From Saccharina japonica (lineage: Eukaryota > Sar > Phaeophyceae > Laminariales > Laminariaceae), in NCBI GenBank assembly GCA_008828725.1, contig MEHQ01001308.1, positions 266,295 through 330,294 of the forward strand: DNA of 64,000 nucleotides, written 5' to 3'. The notes below the pieces were generated by a model. That model had not been told where the DNA came from, did not search any database, and saw only the letters and a program-made list of their open reading frames with translations. The number at the start of each line of letters is the position of its first letter. Position 1 is the stretch's first letter. Shown piece by piece: positions 23,801 to 36,084 of the stretch. The position numbers were made by a program, and so were the translations under genes.

Positions 23801-24545
23801 GGCGTTGCTTCGAGTACGCGGGTCTTGAAGTCTCCAATCTCGAAAACAACGTCGCACTATTTGCACTTGTCTTCAAGTATGTTTCCCTCTTGTAATGTTC
23901 AAGTCAATAGCAAAACTACTGTTGAATGTACAGAGAATAATCCTTATGCAAGTTCAAGAAAAAGTTGAATACACAGCAGTTGTGTGCTGCTGTTGTAGTG
24001 TAGTCTTGACCGACTCGGTCGCGACCTAACGCCCCGCCCTCTCCGCCTTAGCGACCCCAGTCGCTCAGCTTCCGCCCGAAACACGCATTGCCCATGTTTA
24101 TGGTATGCGGTTGCTCGATACTGGTTTCCGGATACTAGCGGAATTCATACTGGTCTACGGAGATTGGGGTTTTATATTGTGTGGCGAGGCATTATGATTT
24201 GAGATGATACTTGGATGCCTCGGCATGAATGCTGCTCCCTTCGGGGGCAGTCGATGATGCTAATAAGATACGACCCGGACTTTAATTATAAGATACTGCC
24301 CGTATATATGTGAGGGTAGAGCGTGAAAGAAAGGTACGGCTCACTCCTGTATGGTGTTTATGGTAGAGCCTTTGACGACAGGTACTGGCCTACTTGTGTG
24401 CTTGGTATTTAGTGGTAGTGTACATTGCCTATTGCTCTTCCTCCACGACTCATGGTATAGCCACGTGTTCCAGCAAGCGACGCGTTCGACAGCGTCGTAT
24501 ACAAACACGATCACCTGCGTTCTCCGGGCCTGGAGATCGCTGAAG
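23801..24545. other. non-coding stretch
   Basis: No supported gene or clear repeat was noticed in these roughly 750 bases. Confidence 0.4.
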
Positions 24546-24559
24546 CGTTATACTGTGTT

Positions 24560-25080
24560 AGAGAAGGGTAGTACTGGAAGGACTAGCTGAGGAGATGGCT
24601 CTTGGCTTGAAGGATTTTCGGAGGAGATTGACAGGTGCCGGGCAGCAGCAGCGTCAGCATAGAGGCGCTGGGCAGTAGCACCAGCAGCATCAGCAACGGC
24701 CGTTTGGAGGTGCCGGGCAGCCCCAGCAGCAACAGTATGCGGTGGACAACAGGAGCAGTGGCAGTATGGGGGCGCCGCGCAGCAGCAGCACTGGGGTGAA
24801 GGCGAGGTTTCCACCAGCAGCAGCAGCGGCGTCCGCACCGGCAGAAACCGGGGGACACTTGTTGGGCTCGTAACACCGGAAATGGGTGGTACCAGCCGGG
24901 GTCCCCTTCGCCTCAAGGAGCGTCAATGGGCGGGTTCCACGCGTGCGCGCATAATGGTGCTCGAGGGCATAATACCGCGATTTGCTTGACACCGATCAGT
25001 GTATGCGATGGTTTTCTAGCCTTGGTCACATGGCCGGCCGGTGCACTGTCCAGCAGGGTCATGCTTCCGCAGTGATCAGC
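24560..25080 (+). pseudogene. possible degenerate gag-like remnant
   Basis: Plus-strand frames give Gln/Gly-rich text (AEEMALGLKDFRRRLTGAGQ, then QQ-rich pieces broken by a stop), and further on one frame reads CAHNGARGHNTAIC at about 24,942-24,983, a C-H-H-C pattern like a retroelement gag zinc knuckle. Reading needs frame changes, and no pol domain or LTR is seen nearby. This is a suggestion only. Confidence 0.25.
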
Positions 25081-25278
25081 GTGGTACAGTAACACGTAAC
25101 CGCGGTATTTGCACGGTTACGCTTCCGCGGTAATCGGTCGCCACGGCAACACCGCAGTATTTTTGTGAAAACAAGTAACAATCATGTTGGTACGATTATG
25201 ACGATCTCACCGTTTATATTCGGATGTTTGTAACTTTTTTGGTTGCTATCACCAAAAAGTAGCTTGCCGCAGCGAGAC

Positions 25279-25458
25279 ATGTTGAAGCGTCCTGGATCGA
25301 AACCATCTACAAAAACAGGAAAAGGCAAAAACGAAAAAACGAAACACAAAGTACCCGGCGTACGCTATCAACACAACAAAATAGTATACTCCATCGATAC
25401 ACCAGGCGTTCCGCTCCAGAAAGCACAAAAACACATTAGGAAAGAAAATGCTACCTGA
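25279..25458 (+). CDS. small basic open frame, unrecognised
   Basis: From the ATG at 25,279 the frame reads a Lys-rich start (MLKRPGSKPSTKTGKGK) and then HKVPGVRYQHNKIVYSIDTP without low complexity, ending at a stop at 25,456. A second small frame in another phase overlaps its end by 11 bases. No family was recognised; both could be parts of one frameshifted remnant. Confidence 0.25.
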   Translation: MLKRPGSKPSTKTGKGKNEKTKHKVPGVRYQHNKIVYSIDTPGVPLQKAQKHIRKENAT

Positions 25459-25600
25459 TAAGTATTTAGATGGCATACTGCGGGACAGTCACAAATTAAT
25501 TTCATCTAGCGATGATGTCGACCGGTTCTTCAAAGGGTTTTGCCTAGGAGTTAATGTGAAATTGCACACCCTCGTGAGAGAACTATGTACAGCACACTAA
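25448..25600 (+). CDS. small open frame (50 codons), unrecognised
   Basis: The frame starts MLPDKYLDGILRDSHK and continues with SSSDDVDRFFKGFCLGVN, then ends at TAA. The composition is protein-like, with hydrophobic and charged residues alternating. It overlaps the end of the preceding small frame in a different phase. It may continue that protein after a frameshift, or be chance. Confidence 0.25.
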   Translation: MLPDKYLDGILRDSHKLISSSDDVDRFFKGFCLGVNVKLHTLVRELCTAH

Positions 25601-25619
25601 AACTTCGTAAGGTAAGTTC

Positions 25620-25830
25620 ATGTCCCGACACAAAAACCAAGTCATTTTTCGAGTCAGACACTAAAACCAAGTCATTTTTTACGCCCACACGAAAACTACG
25701 CGAACTCCGACCCCTAATGCGAAATTAAGTCAATTACGACCCCCCTCACTAAAATCAAGTTATCTTCGACCACGCAAACAATAATTCAGTTAATCGATAC
25801 CCATCCTAAAAACGAGCAATTTTCAGCCAG
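25620..25830. repeat. degenerate minisatellite (reverse of 18.1-18.7 kb)
   Basis: About six or seven units of the type cactaaaaccaagtcatttt occur, the reverse complement of the units at 18,060-18,700. Confidence 0.65.
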
Positions 25831-26900
25831 CACACAACAACCAAGAAAAATGATGTCGTTGGCGCGTACTGCTATACCCAGGGTATTGAGGGACGGGCCC
25901 GGCTCCGCCCGTGGCGCTAGCCCCGCGTTGCCAATTTTAGTGCAGTCACGGCTCATTACGTACGTACGTATGTACATCAACTGGTCCTGATGTGCGTACG
26001 TACCTTCTGCATTTACTGTTGTGCCTACCGCATATACCTACCGCACCTAAGTTAACCTACCGAAATTCCTACTGCTGCTGTAAAGCACGTAACTACTGTA
26101 CTTACCGAATGTGGTGTGCATTGTTTTTAAGCTACGCCAAGTCGTAGATGATGATCCATGTTGAACGTACAACTGCAGTTAGGGCTAGACGTGAGGTGAT
26201 TAACGACCACGAAAATGTGGCAGATTCAATACATGGAATTATTTTTACACTCATCATTTCAATAATCATAGCCTGAAGAAATCTCAATGATTTCGTTCTT
26301 GAATAACTTGAACATAGTACCAGGTATACCAGACTGCATTGCATCACCTGTAACTCGTGGTACGTCACGAATTGAGATTTACTACTGCCTGCAGACCTGT
26401 AAAACAATATATTCTGCTTTCTGACAGCAATCAATATGTGTTTCTGTCTGGAACGGCCGTAAAAATCTCTGAAATGGTGGATTTTCAATGTTTTCGGATG
26501 TTTTCGACAGCATGGCAGCGTAATTCGATTGGTACAAAGAAGCGCGGCACATCAAAACCACAGTGTCCCTGATTTAACGGCAAGCAGCAGAGGAAACCGT
26601 TCCGTGATAACGCGTCTGTGAAGAGTGATACTTCTCCAAAAAATGGTAGTTGCAAGAACCAAGACAAAAATGACAAAAAGTGGGAGCTCTCAATATAAAT
26701 CACGCTGGGTTCTTGAACGATTGCAGGGACGTTGGGAGGGAAAATTGTGTCGAGAACGCCGCAGAAGGCCGCGACTATCATGCACTGGAGCGATGGTACG
26801 ACGGCGTCGCTCGTGCAGGCGAGGTGTCCGTTGCTCAGCGCGTTGAGGAGGCTGAAGGCCCCCGATCGGCTGAGACGAAAGCTGTTGAGGAAGCCTGTCT
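25831..26900. other. non-coding stretch
   Basis: No supported gene. Short open frames on both strands overlap one another and resemble nothing I know. A TACCAGGTA motif lies at 26,318. Confidence 0.4.
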
Positions 26901-26906
26901 TGGTTA

Positions 26907-27047
26907 GGATGTAGGGGTTTGGAGCGTGACTCTTGTATTCAGCGAGAGGATCAGCGGGTGCATCTCCGCGAGCGGCTCAGCTTCAAGCAGCTGAAGCTCA
27001 AGGAAACATAGGAGTTCATCGGCAACGTTACCGCCACCTTCCGTCTG

Positions 27048-27099
<52 letters not shown>

Positions 27100-27260
27100 G
27101 GTGTTCTTGCTTGTTCAGCTGCAGGGTGTAGTATTTTTAATTTGTCTCCCAATTTAATCTTCCAAAATGCTTCAGGCTTTTGGGTTTTGGCCTCTAAATA
27201 CAAAATATGGATGACGCTGCTGCCATTTTGCTCGATTATGGCTGGTCGCAAAAAATGGAT
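26907..27260 (-). other. minus-strand open frame with a poly-Gln run, unrecognised
   Basis: The frame runs from just inside 27,260 down to about 26,905 and reads FWKIKLGDKLKILHPAAEQ, about 15 Gln from a CAG run, then ADELLCFLELQLLEAEP. The flanks of the Gln run look protein-like, but the frame lacks an ATG at its start and no splice partners were found. It could be one exon of an unseen gene or chance around the triplet run (27,058-27,101). Confidence 0.25.
27058..27101. repeat. CTG/TGC triplet run, about 14 units
   Basis: An uninterrupted TGC run, reading CAG on the minus strand. Confidence 0.95.
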
Positions 27261-27434
27261 TCATTTTTGCGTGGAACAAATACCCGACATGGATACAGCC
27301 TGTTGCGTCTACGTTAGGCACCTCACGCCTACCCCTAACAGTACTTTGTTATAATGGTCCTGATCCTGCTGTACAGTATGGCCCCCAATGGATGCGGACC
27401 GCCAGCTTCACGAACACAGCCAACAGTTGTGTAC

Positions 27435-27600
27435 CCGGAATTGGGGTTTATACCCCGTGCTGGGCAGTAATGGCCCGGGGGGTCGTCGTTTTCGTTTCCG
27501 GTTAGTTGGAGTTGTAGATACTTGGAAGGATTTTTGCCCCAGGGATGCAATGTATTCCTCCCCGGATGGTACTGGCTCCACGAACCCCAGCTAATCAGCA
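27435..27600 (-). repeat. isolated diverged 216-bp satellite monomer, reversed
   Basis: The reverse complement shows the satellite landmarks in order: ggggaggaatac, aaatccttccaagtatctac, aactccaac, cggaaacgaaaacgac, ccccccggg. It is about 22 kb from the array and in the other orientation. Confidence 0.7.
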
Positions 27601-30600
27601 AGTAGGCAGTTGTGTTGAGGTTTCGTGGTGTATCCACACGGGGGACCCCCCTTTTTCGTCCTTGGTTTGTTGGTAGGGCTGAGTTGGCTGACTTATAGTC
27701 GCCAGCTAGTTATTAGTTGGCTAGGTATTAGAGTTACAGTAGTTGCGGCGGTGCCAACTATCCATCACGTATTTCTCGGCGTCTCCAAGTAGTACTACCA
27801 CGCTGCGAGCACATAGAGAAAGAAGTCTTCTGCAACTCATGGCGGGACTTTGTCCCAACGTGCTCTAATACCTAATACAAGTATGTTTCTTTATTTACAG
27901 TAGTATGTTCAGTGTCCAGTGGATGATGAGCACCTCTGGCCCGGGTGTTTGAGCGATGCTTGTCCTGAGCTGCGTGTCTATTATGCGAAGACCATAAGGC
28001 TCCGAAATGAAACCTCGTAGAGCACAGATTTGTTTTATGTGTCGGTTGGTAACGCATCCAGTACCACAGAGGAAATGACACGGTATTTGCTATTGTAGCT
28101 CAACTATGAACCGTTTTTGAATCGCTGAATCGCCGGTGATTAATAATCTATTTATCAATGCTCCTGTCATAGAAGAGGTCCCAGTCTGTTTTCTGTGTTA
28201 TTGTTTTGTGTTATTTTACTGGTGGTGTACTACTGCGTGCCGCACGAGTATTTGCCGTTTCGACAAAATGTGACACCAGTGAGAGACCCCCAAACGGGGA
28301 CGGCATGTCCATATTTCTGGTGCATCCCTAAAAAGTCTGATAAACTGAGACGAACTTGAACATTTACCTGTTTCGTGATCAAAACCAGATATAAACCTGT
28401 GGCCGATGTATCATAGTTTTTGAGTGTAAAATTAAGCCAAATTGCGTGTTTTTGCCTCCGGCGGCGCCTTCAGCTGGATCCTCCGGGGGCGCCTCCAGCG
28501 GCCCCCCCTCCGCCGGGGGGGTCTTTTTTGCCTCGCTTCGCTCGCCTGACTTTACGAGCTGGGCCAGCCAAGAAACGTACAAAGCTTCCTAAAGTCGAAT
28601 CTCGTGAACCACTGCGAATTAGGCTACACAAATTTGAAGCGCCAACCCTGACATACCAGTGCTTGTGCAAAAAAAAAAGGGTATATGAAAAATTATACCG
28701 TATACATATTTTTTTCTCGACTCGATCTCGCCGAGATATCCGCGAAAACTCGAAAACAACATTTTTTTCATTCTGATTTCGTATAAAAAATGTCATTTTC
28801 GATCAACATGAAATTTGGTGAAGACAATGCTGAGGACACAAGGAAAATATCGATGTAAGTCTCGTTGCCCAATTCTCCATCCATCAAGAGATATGACCAA
28901 ATCTCGATTCCATACATAAGTCAAGTAATTACGGAAAAATGGTATTTCCGCCATGCCCCGACCAATTTCGAGAGTTTTACTCTGACATTTCAACCACGTC
29001 TTTGAACCGTACGTGCAAAAATACCTGCCGCCTGCCCTCTTTGATTTTTTTTTTTTTCGAGTAGTTTTGATCGCTTTTGCATTTTTTTTTATTTTTGGAT
29101 CGTCGTATCTCTCTCGAGGAGAAAAAAAAAAGGGCAGGCGGCAAGTGTGTTGGTTAGTACATGATCTACACTGTCCAAATTCCAGGTCCAAATTCGTTAA
29201 ATTGGTCGGGGCATGGCCAATCTGCTTTAAAAACATTATTTTGTCTGGCCCAGCTCGTTGTCGGCTAGTTGGCTGGCGAGCCAGCCAACTAGTCGACTAA
29301 AGTCAGTTAGTTGAGTTAGTTGACTGGCTTCGCCAGCCAACTAATAACTAGGCGGGAACTCCAGCCAACACACCCCTACCAATTACCTACCCAATTTCAA
29401 GTTTTCGACATAAACATGTATGAATATATGCCGCAATAACTGCTGTACTGCTGCTGTGCGGCTCTATTTCGCTTAGTTTAGACTGTTTTTCGAATCTAAG
29501 TCGAGTTTCGGGAATCCGTTGAAAAAACGACTTGGAAAAAAGCAAAACAGATAGCTTCACCATCTTGAAATTAGTGTGGGATCGGCTGTTCCGCTCAGTT
29601 TTGAGGGAATTTCGATCCTGAGTCGAGTTTTGGGCATTCAGTTTTCATTTTTTTTCTCGTTTTTTTCTGATTTTCTTGTCTCGAAGTTAGTGTGCGACAT
29701 TAGTTTGCTGTTTTTCAGTTTCGAAAGTGGTCGGGATTTATTCTGCTTCTTGAGAGAGGTACCACCGCAACTGCGATGATGCCTTCTGCACAAAACACAG
29801 ACAGCAAACAGACAGCAACGGTAAAAAAAATGCAAGAATGAACTTTGAATATCCGTTTTTCTCGAAAATACCAAGTGTACCCCCCGTTAAACACATGCGA
29901 ATGTTGTATATCGAAACCCCAGTTTGAGCTTTTCCCCCTTGATTCCCGATAGGTAGGTTGAAAGACGGCAGACCAATTGCTGCGAAAAGCACGTTGAGCT
30001 TGCACCCATGCAGCTACCCAGCAGGATCGAAAGGGTCATGTACCCTGTCTTAACATCCCCGTTGGTAGCAAGTGCTGTACTGGTCTCTGTCCCGAGCGCT
30101 CGTCCCAGCTGACGTTGGTTGCAGTCGCCCAAGAAAAGGAATACCACCGAGGTCTCCCATGTTCCTTGACATATCATGCATGTAATATTGACACCATACA
30201 TACGTACGTCATCGCGACGAAACCTGCTAAACGAGAAAAAAATTGTTCGAGATTTTCTCGATAGCCTCGTTTCCCCGATCGTCCCCACGCCGCCGATTCA
30301 GATACTGCCGGGCTCTCGGTGCTTTCTGCCTCAGGGAAACCCGCTGCCCTCGGGCGCGCGGGATAGTCACGCCTATTGAGCTCATTCGGTGACTCTTCGA
30401 CTCGGCGAACAACCTCGCGATCTTATTAGTTAAAAGGCACTTTGGACGGAAATAAATACCGTTGCGATGTTAACATCAATTTATGATGCTCCTTAAATTT
30501 TCGTCCAGAGTGCTCTCCACGTCGTTCGCATTCCATCAGTTTTCGCCCTATGGTCGACTTTGTGCGACCGTCTTCCCTCCTAGAGGAAGCGACGGTAAGA

Positions 30601-32552
30601 CGCCACACCGGCCACCGCCCCCTCACTCCATCCCCTCTATACGCCTGCGCCCGCCAGCGCCCGCTTCGGGCTGATCCGCTTGATTTGCTCAAGTTCTGGG
30701 GCTTTCCGGAAAACGAAATAGTGACTTTTTCTAAGGTACCATACGTCAATGAAACGAAACATGGACGGCGTTTTCGTGCCGGGAGTGCGAAACATGTCGT
30801 AGATCTCGGCTTTGCGTTCAATCCCAGAGGTCCCCATGACGGCGGCGCCGGCTGGGGGGCCAACCCCCCCCCCGAGGCACCGGAGGCCGGAGAGCATGCT
30901 CCCGAAGAAATCACGATCATACATTGTTCCTGTCGCGAGGCGTTGCTTCAAACGCCGAGAGGGCAGAGAGGTGTCGTAGATTTCGGAGGTACCCGTCGCA
31001 GATTCCGACGTCGAGACCCCGCGCGAGCGCTTGCGGCGCCGAGCGAGAATATTATCGGCGCCGGCCGCTGCGGTCGAGGCGAACACGCGCCCCGCTGATT
31101 AAACCGCGCGAGAAGGCCTTCACAGGCGGGAGAGATCCCCAAATGAAGCAAAGTTTTAAGATCAATTTCACCACTGTCATAGGTATATATAGCAACTATC
31201 TGGTTTGAAGATAAATATATAATATATACTGAAGACATGCGCCGGCAGGGAATTCCATCCCTCGTGCGATGGTCGCCGGGCAGAATGTGAAATTCGGTCC
31301 TCCGTGCTACAGCGGTAGATGCGTACCAGGTATTTGTTTCGTAAATGGTACTGCGGTAAGTCAACACGACGGTAACGTTTGTCCGGCGCTTGGGAATTCC
31401 TCATTTGCACGGCATGGCCAATGGACTTCAAATTTACCTGGTAACAATTTGCACGGGTACGGTAATTCGATGTTGGTCTTGGTAGCAGTTTGCACGTTTA
31501 TGGTAAATCGACATTTTCTTGCTTACTGCTATGTCAGCGGTAACCGAAAAACACGGGAATGCACAGAATCGCGGTAAATACGACCAACCGTGGTTTGACC
31601 GCGGCCATTAGCAAGGACAGCCCTGGTAAACATCATGTAATAAGATCGGTGTGGTTTAAAATGCAACTGAAATCGGCTTGCAGAACCGTAAGGACAGCCT
31701 TCAATATTGTTTACCCCCAGGAATACAGATTATGCATATCATGATTTCTACAACACCAGTGCGCCCCACATACGAAGTCAGCAGCATCATAACATAACGC
31801 CTGGAGAGCACTCTTTCATCATTCTATGTCCACCCGTGGGCCAAGGGCCAACAAAAGGGCCCGGGTACACGATGTATTGTAGGTCTGGGCACTGGCTGAC
31901 TCAGTCAGTAGCGATTATATTGTCGTCAAAATCAATCAGCACACTGGATTGCCGCGAGTAACGCCGAGCGAAGAGAGTACCGCCGGAGCGGGGCCCGCTG
32001 GATGCGCCGGCGGATGCAAAACAGATGCGCGTTTTCGCTCAATTTTCCATCACAATCGGTGCTCAAAACTGCTTTGGCCGGGGGTGGTTACGGTCATCAA
32101 CACAGAAAAGGCAACAAAACAATCAAGGATATGCAGCGTGTGGAGATGGTGTGATGATCTTCATGTTACTGGTTTTCGCGCAGGTACATTATATATTATC
32201 GTATACCACGTAACACTTGATGTTACTCCATCGCTCCTACCCTTGGGGCACAGGATAGTAGGCTATCATGGGCAAACGAAACACAAACGCAGAAGAACAA
32301 AAAAAACACAAATAATCCTAAAACAATCCCGAAAAATTGAAGGACCGTTAAATGTATCCAGTATCAGGAACTTTACGACGAGAAATAGACCAAACGTGAG
32401 AAATGCGGAAGGAAGGAACGCTCCAAAATGCCGAACGGCCGCGGGGTGGCGGAGATCTTCAGTAAACCAATTGAAAAATGTCTCTTTCCTCTCGTCTCTC
32501 TCCTGTCTCCTCTCCTCCCGAAACGCATTCGGCAGGCTTTGTACTACAATAC
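27601..32552. other. long non-coding stretch
   Basis: No gene is supported in about 5 kb. Contents: a copy of the gagctgggccagcc repeat at 28,553-28,700; perfect short palindromes at about 29,267-29,345; and a GC-rich block at 30,290-31,100 with frames of 150-180 codons on both strands but no domain. At 31,320-31,600 there is a run of ggtaa-type phrases. TACCTGGTA-type motifs lie at 31,324 and 31,435. Confidence 0.45.
29267..29345. repeat. short palindromes, tagttggctggc family
   Basis: TAGTTGGCTGGC-GA-GCCAGCCAACTA is a perfect 12-bp inverted repeat at about 29,268-29,293, followed by a second, GTTGACTGGC with GCCAGCCAAC. The phrase also occurs near 27,680-27,730. Confidence 0.8.
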
Positions 32553-32765
32553 AAGGTTCCCCTTCGGAATGTTGGTCACTTGAAATCCCGGGGGTGTCGC
32601 AAGTTGAATATTATCATATTATCGCACATGCTTCATAGTTCCCTTTTTGGAGCAAATATGTGTGGCATAGACTGCTGTATAGTGTAAAAGGAAAAGTAGC
32701 AGCGAGGGCCATTCCTTGTACAAAAAAAGGTCGCTAGATGATATCGTAACTGGGATACAGCTAGC
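32553..32765 (+). repeat. dispersed element, copy pointing right
   Basis: It begins acaaggttccccttcgg, continues with tgaaatcccgggggtgtcgc, and ends near gatatcgtaactgggataca. The same sequence is reversed at about 35,637-35,855. Partial relatives lie near 8,700, 10,600, 14,690 and 17,470. Confidence 0.75.
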
Positions 32766-33738
32766 GGCGACAATGAAGCTTATTCCGCCGCAATATCATG
32801 TCTTGTCTTTTCATATCGATCAAAACAACCATAGCAAAAAATAAAACGGAAATCGTAGTTTCTTGAATATCTTGACTAAACACTACATATAGGCTGAACT
32901 TTGATCGCTGGTTACTCCGGATGACGGTGGAGTTTGCTCTTCATACTTCGCGGCCATGGCTGCAGGGTCGCCGCGGTTGTAATCGTCCATCAAGTTAAAA
33001 CAATACTCAGAATTGAAAGAGAAATGGCCGTTTTTCATCTGTTTTTTCGCGGAATGATTTGCTTCCTTTACTTCAACACTATTAGATTAATTAATGCTTT
33101 AGGTTATAGGCTATCTATCAAAGCAAACCGCATTAAAATCCGCATTGTTGCAGAGGAAAACCCACGCTAAAAAAATGTCACTTTAGTCTGTTTTGGTTGT
33201 ACTGGTATATGTTACGCTTCTTTCACACATGAAAAACAACCCTCCACTAATTTTTCGGGTCTCTCCAGCAGTAATTAATTTCCGATATTATTCCCTACCA
33301 CTCTGTACCTGAAAAGAAAAACCGTTTTCATGTTTATATTCAGTCCAAATGCTCGTAATATTTACGGTCAAAGCTGCGTATGCGTACGACTGCAGTACGA
33401 GAGGGAGACTCCCAGCTGTGCTGAGCAATAATACCAGGTAGTAGCCATCATGGCTGCTGCTGCTGCTTGCACAGCAGCAGATCCGGGCAACGACTGATGC
33501 AGCTGGTTGGTGCTAGCTGCGCATCAGCGTCCGAGGTCGGCTGCGGCTACGGTTTTAACTGCTCATCGACGTCCGGCGTCGGCTACGGCTGCCTGCGGTT
33601 TTCAAGAGTCAAGCGAAGTGGCCAGAGTTCCGCAGGCGCGAGTAGCAGACTCGGATGCTACTGCAGCCGACCAAGCAGCGTGCGCGCGATCGCCGCTGCG
33701 CATGGGCTGGATCATTCTGCCGCTGCTGCTGCTGCTTC

Positions 33739-33784
<46 letters not shown>

Positions 33785-34235
33785 TGTTGCTGCTCCTGCT
33801 TGACGCTACTGGTCAATGCCGCTGCAGCAGTTGTTTTTGATCTGGCACGGACGGCTGCTACCGTGACGTGTGGGCAGTCATCGCCATTAGCGCTGGAGTT
33901 CCGCGAGACAAGCGGGCTTGGGCTTCGCTCATTGTGGGCTGTGGGTTGTGTCGTAGAGAGTGCTTACCCCAGGAGTTACTGTTCAAAGTGCAAGCAGCGT
34001 CACGAGCAGAGAGTACAGGCAGCTCGAACGAGGCTGCCCGACACCATTCCGCACGTACGAGTAGCATGGAGCTGAACTTTGGAGGGTTTTAAGTCGTTCA
34101 TCATGACGACGACATTTGACTGGCTCTGATTGGTTTATTTTCTGAAGATCAAAAGTTTCATTTTTCATTTCAACTGGATCTCGTGACATGAATAGAGCTG
34201 GTAACGGCAATTATACGCGTTCATTGTCACCGCTA
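32766..34235. other. non-coding stretch with a CTG run
   Basis: CTG/CTT triplets fill about 33,718-33,795. The 202-codon frame at 33,467-34,075 reads through them as an Ala run, and other frames read Leu or Cys; I see no domain outside the run and do not call a gene. Confidence 0.45.
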
Positions 34236-35635
34236 ACAGTTAGTGGCCCCCCGGTGTTAAGAAGCTTCAGTTTGCTGTCCAGGCTCAACGATTTTTTTTT
34301 TCCGTCGTCGATCTTACTATTTTGTGTAGGATTTACAGTCGATCCCACACTGGTAAGCTGTGTTTTTCCACCGAATATATTTATTCTTCGTACCAATCTG
34401 AGCTCATTTTTCTTGACGCATTATTTCTTAACTGCAGACACCTACTACTACTACTACTGTATTTGTGTTGAATGTTGATTTGTTATATCGAATAGATTCA
34501 CGAAGAACAACTTGTGAATCTTGACGCCATTTAGTGTTTTAACCTTAAATAATCACAAACACGATCTGTGTCATTTTTTGTCGTGGCTTTACTCGTAATT
34601 TCTCCAACACTCTGATTAACAACAATCTTCTCTTACGATAGATTGAGACTGGAGACAAGCAACGCGGATGATACTCAATCGATTGCGATACTACTGGTAA
34701 CACATTGGACAACACTTACTACTTGGTCGATAATAATGCGGCCCTTTCTCAACACCTTTTTTTTAAGTTAAGGGGAAGACCGGAGACTAGCAACGCGAAT
34801 GTTACTCATTCGATTGCGATACTAACACAATAATACATTTTTTCAGTAAATGCGCCTGATAAGTGTACTTCGTGTATAATTCACGCAACCCCAGCGGTAT
34901 ATCCAAAGACCAGATATGAGGGCATACAGCTGACTCTGTCGCCTATACCGATTGCGGACAGCAAGTGGCTCCCCAAAGCAACCGCTGGGCGCTGGCGAAC
35001 GAGAACATTGCGGCCTCGAAACCTCGAGGAGGAGGCGGCACGTCTCAAACAAAAACGAAGCAAAACATCCTGAGAATCCGGGCGAGGCCGGGCATTCGAC
35101 CTGTGAGATTGGCATCTTGCCAGCAGGGCCACACCGGCGGCGCGGGAGATTGAAATATCACAGCCTATATCGTCATTCGGTCGGTGACTTCAAAATGTAT
35201 CACGGGCCCGGCCCGGCCCGGCCCGGCCCCACTCGCGCACCACTCGCAAAGATTCTTGGATTAAATGTCACAACTCGTGAGTTTAATTTTTCTGCGCCAC
35301 GACAAACAAAATGACGCAGATCGTGATTTCGATTTTTTAAGGTTAAAACACTGAATGGCGTCAAGATTCACGAGTTGTTCTTTGTGAATCTACTCGATAT
35401 AACAAACCACCATTCAACACAAATAGTAGTAGGTGCCTGCAGTTAAGAAATAACGTTTCGAGAAAAGTGAGCTCAGATTGGCACGAACAATAGAAAAATT
35501 CAGTTAAAAAACACAGCTCACCAGTGTGGGATCGACTGTAAATCCTACACAAAATAGTTAGATCGACGTCGGAAACAAAATAAGTCGTTGAGCCTGGACA
35601 TCAAACTGAAGCCTCTTAACACCGGGAGCCCACTG
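34236..35635. mobile_element. 1.4-kb foldback element with about 350-bp terminal inverted repeats
   Basis: About 34,240-34,600 pairs with 35,285-35,635 in reverse: ggtgttaagaagcttcag with its partner near 35,610, gatttacagtcgatcccaca with its partner near 35,530, and caagattcac near 35,370. TA lies at 34,234-34,235 and 35,636-35,637. The right end starts CAGTGGGCTCCCGG and the left reads acagttagtggccccccgg. No transposase is seen; the middle has two copies of ctagcaacgcgaatg-type sequence 135 bp apart. The ends suit a Tc1/mariner-like non-autonomous element. Confidence 0.75.
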
Positions 35636-35636
35636 T

Positions 35637-35855
35637 ACCTCAGCTGTTATGATATCATCTACAGTAGTGACATTGATTTTGTAAGGAATGTTCCTCGCTA
35701 CTACTTTTCCCCTTGCACTATACAGCAGTATATCTATATGCAACACAAGTTTGTTCCAAAAAGGGAAGTACGAAGCATGTGCGATCTATTTTCAACTTGC
35801 GACACCCCCGGGATTTCAAGTGACCAACATCCCGAAGGGGAACCTTGTATATGAT
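35637..35855 (-). repeat. dispersed element, reversed copy
   Basis: This is the reverse partner of 32,553-32,765. Its outer end (ctcagctgttatgatatc) touches the foldback element directly, so the foldback probably inserted at a TA near the edge of this repeat. Confidence 0.7.
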
Positions 35856-35891
35856 ACTTCATGGTCTAGACATTTCACGGCATGCACCGTA

Positions 35892-36064
35892 CAGGACACC
35901 CAATAAGAAACAGGCTAATAAGAAACCTAGCCTGAGATTTAGAGGGAAACAATAAATGGCGGGAGTCGTTGTCTTGAAATCAGTGTAGAAAGCACCCTCT
36001 TTCAAATAAGAAATCCAGCCTAGGCCGTATTTCCTGCTTCTTATTACTCGTACGAGGTGTCCTG
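35892..36064 (+). mobile_element. 173-bp MITE, CAGGACACC ends, TA site
   Basis: The ends CAGGACACC and GGTGTCCTG are perfect inverted repeats, flanked by TA at 35,890-35,891 and 36,065-36,066. Related copies lie in CCDC43 introns at about 46,291-46,475 and 52,528-52,697. Inner phrases (aataagaaac, gtagaaagcaccctctt) are shared. Confidence 0.8.
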
Positions 36065-36084
36065 TACTGTATATGTACATCTGT

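Noticed and set aside
30550-31098. 183-codon frame and an overlapping minus frame in the GC-rich block
   Set aside because: Open on both strands because of composition; no domain, no splice pattern.
33467-34075. 202-codon frame with a poly-Ala run
   Set aside because: Driven by CTG/CTT triplets and not similar to known proteins on either side.
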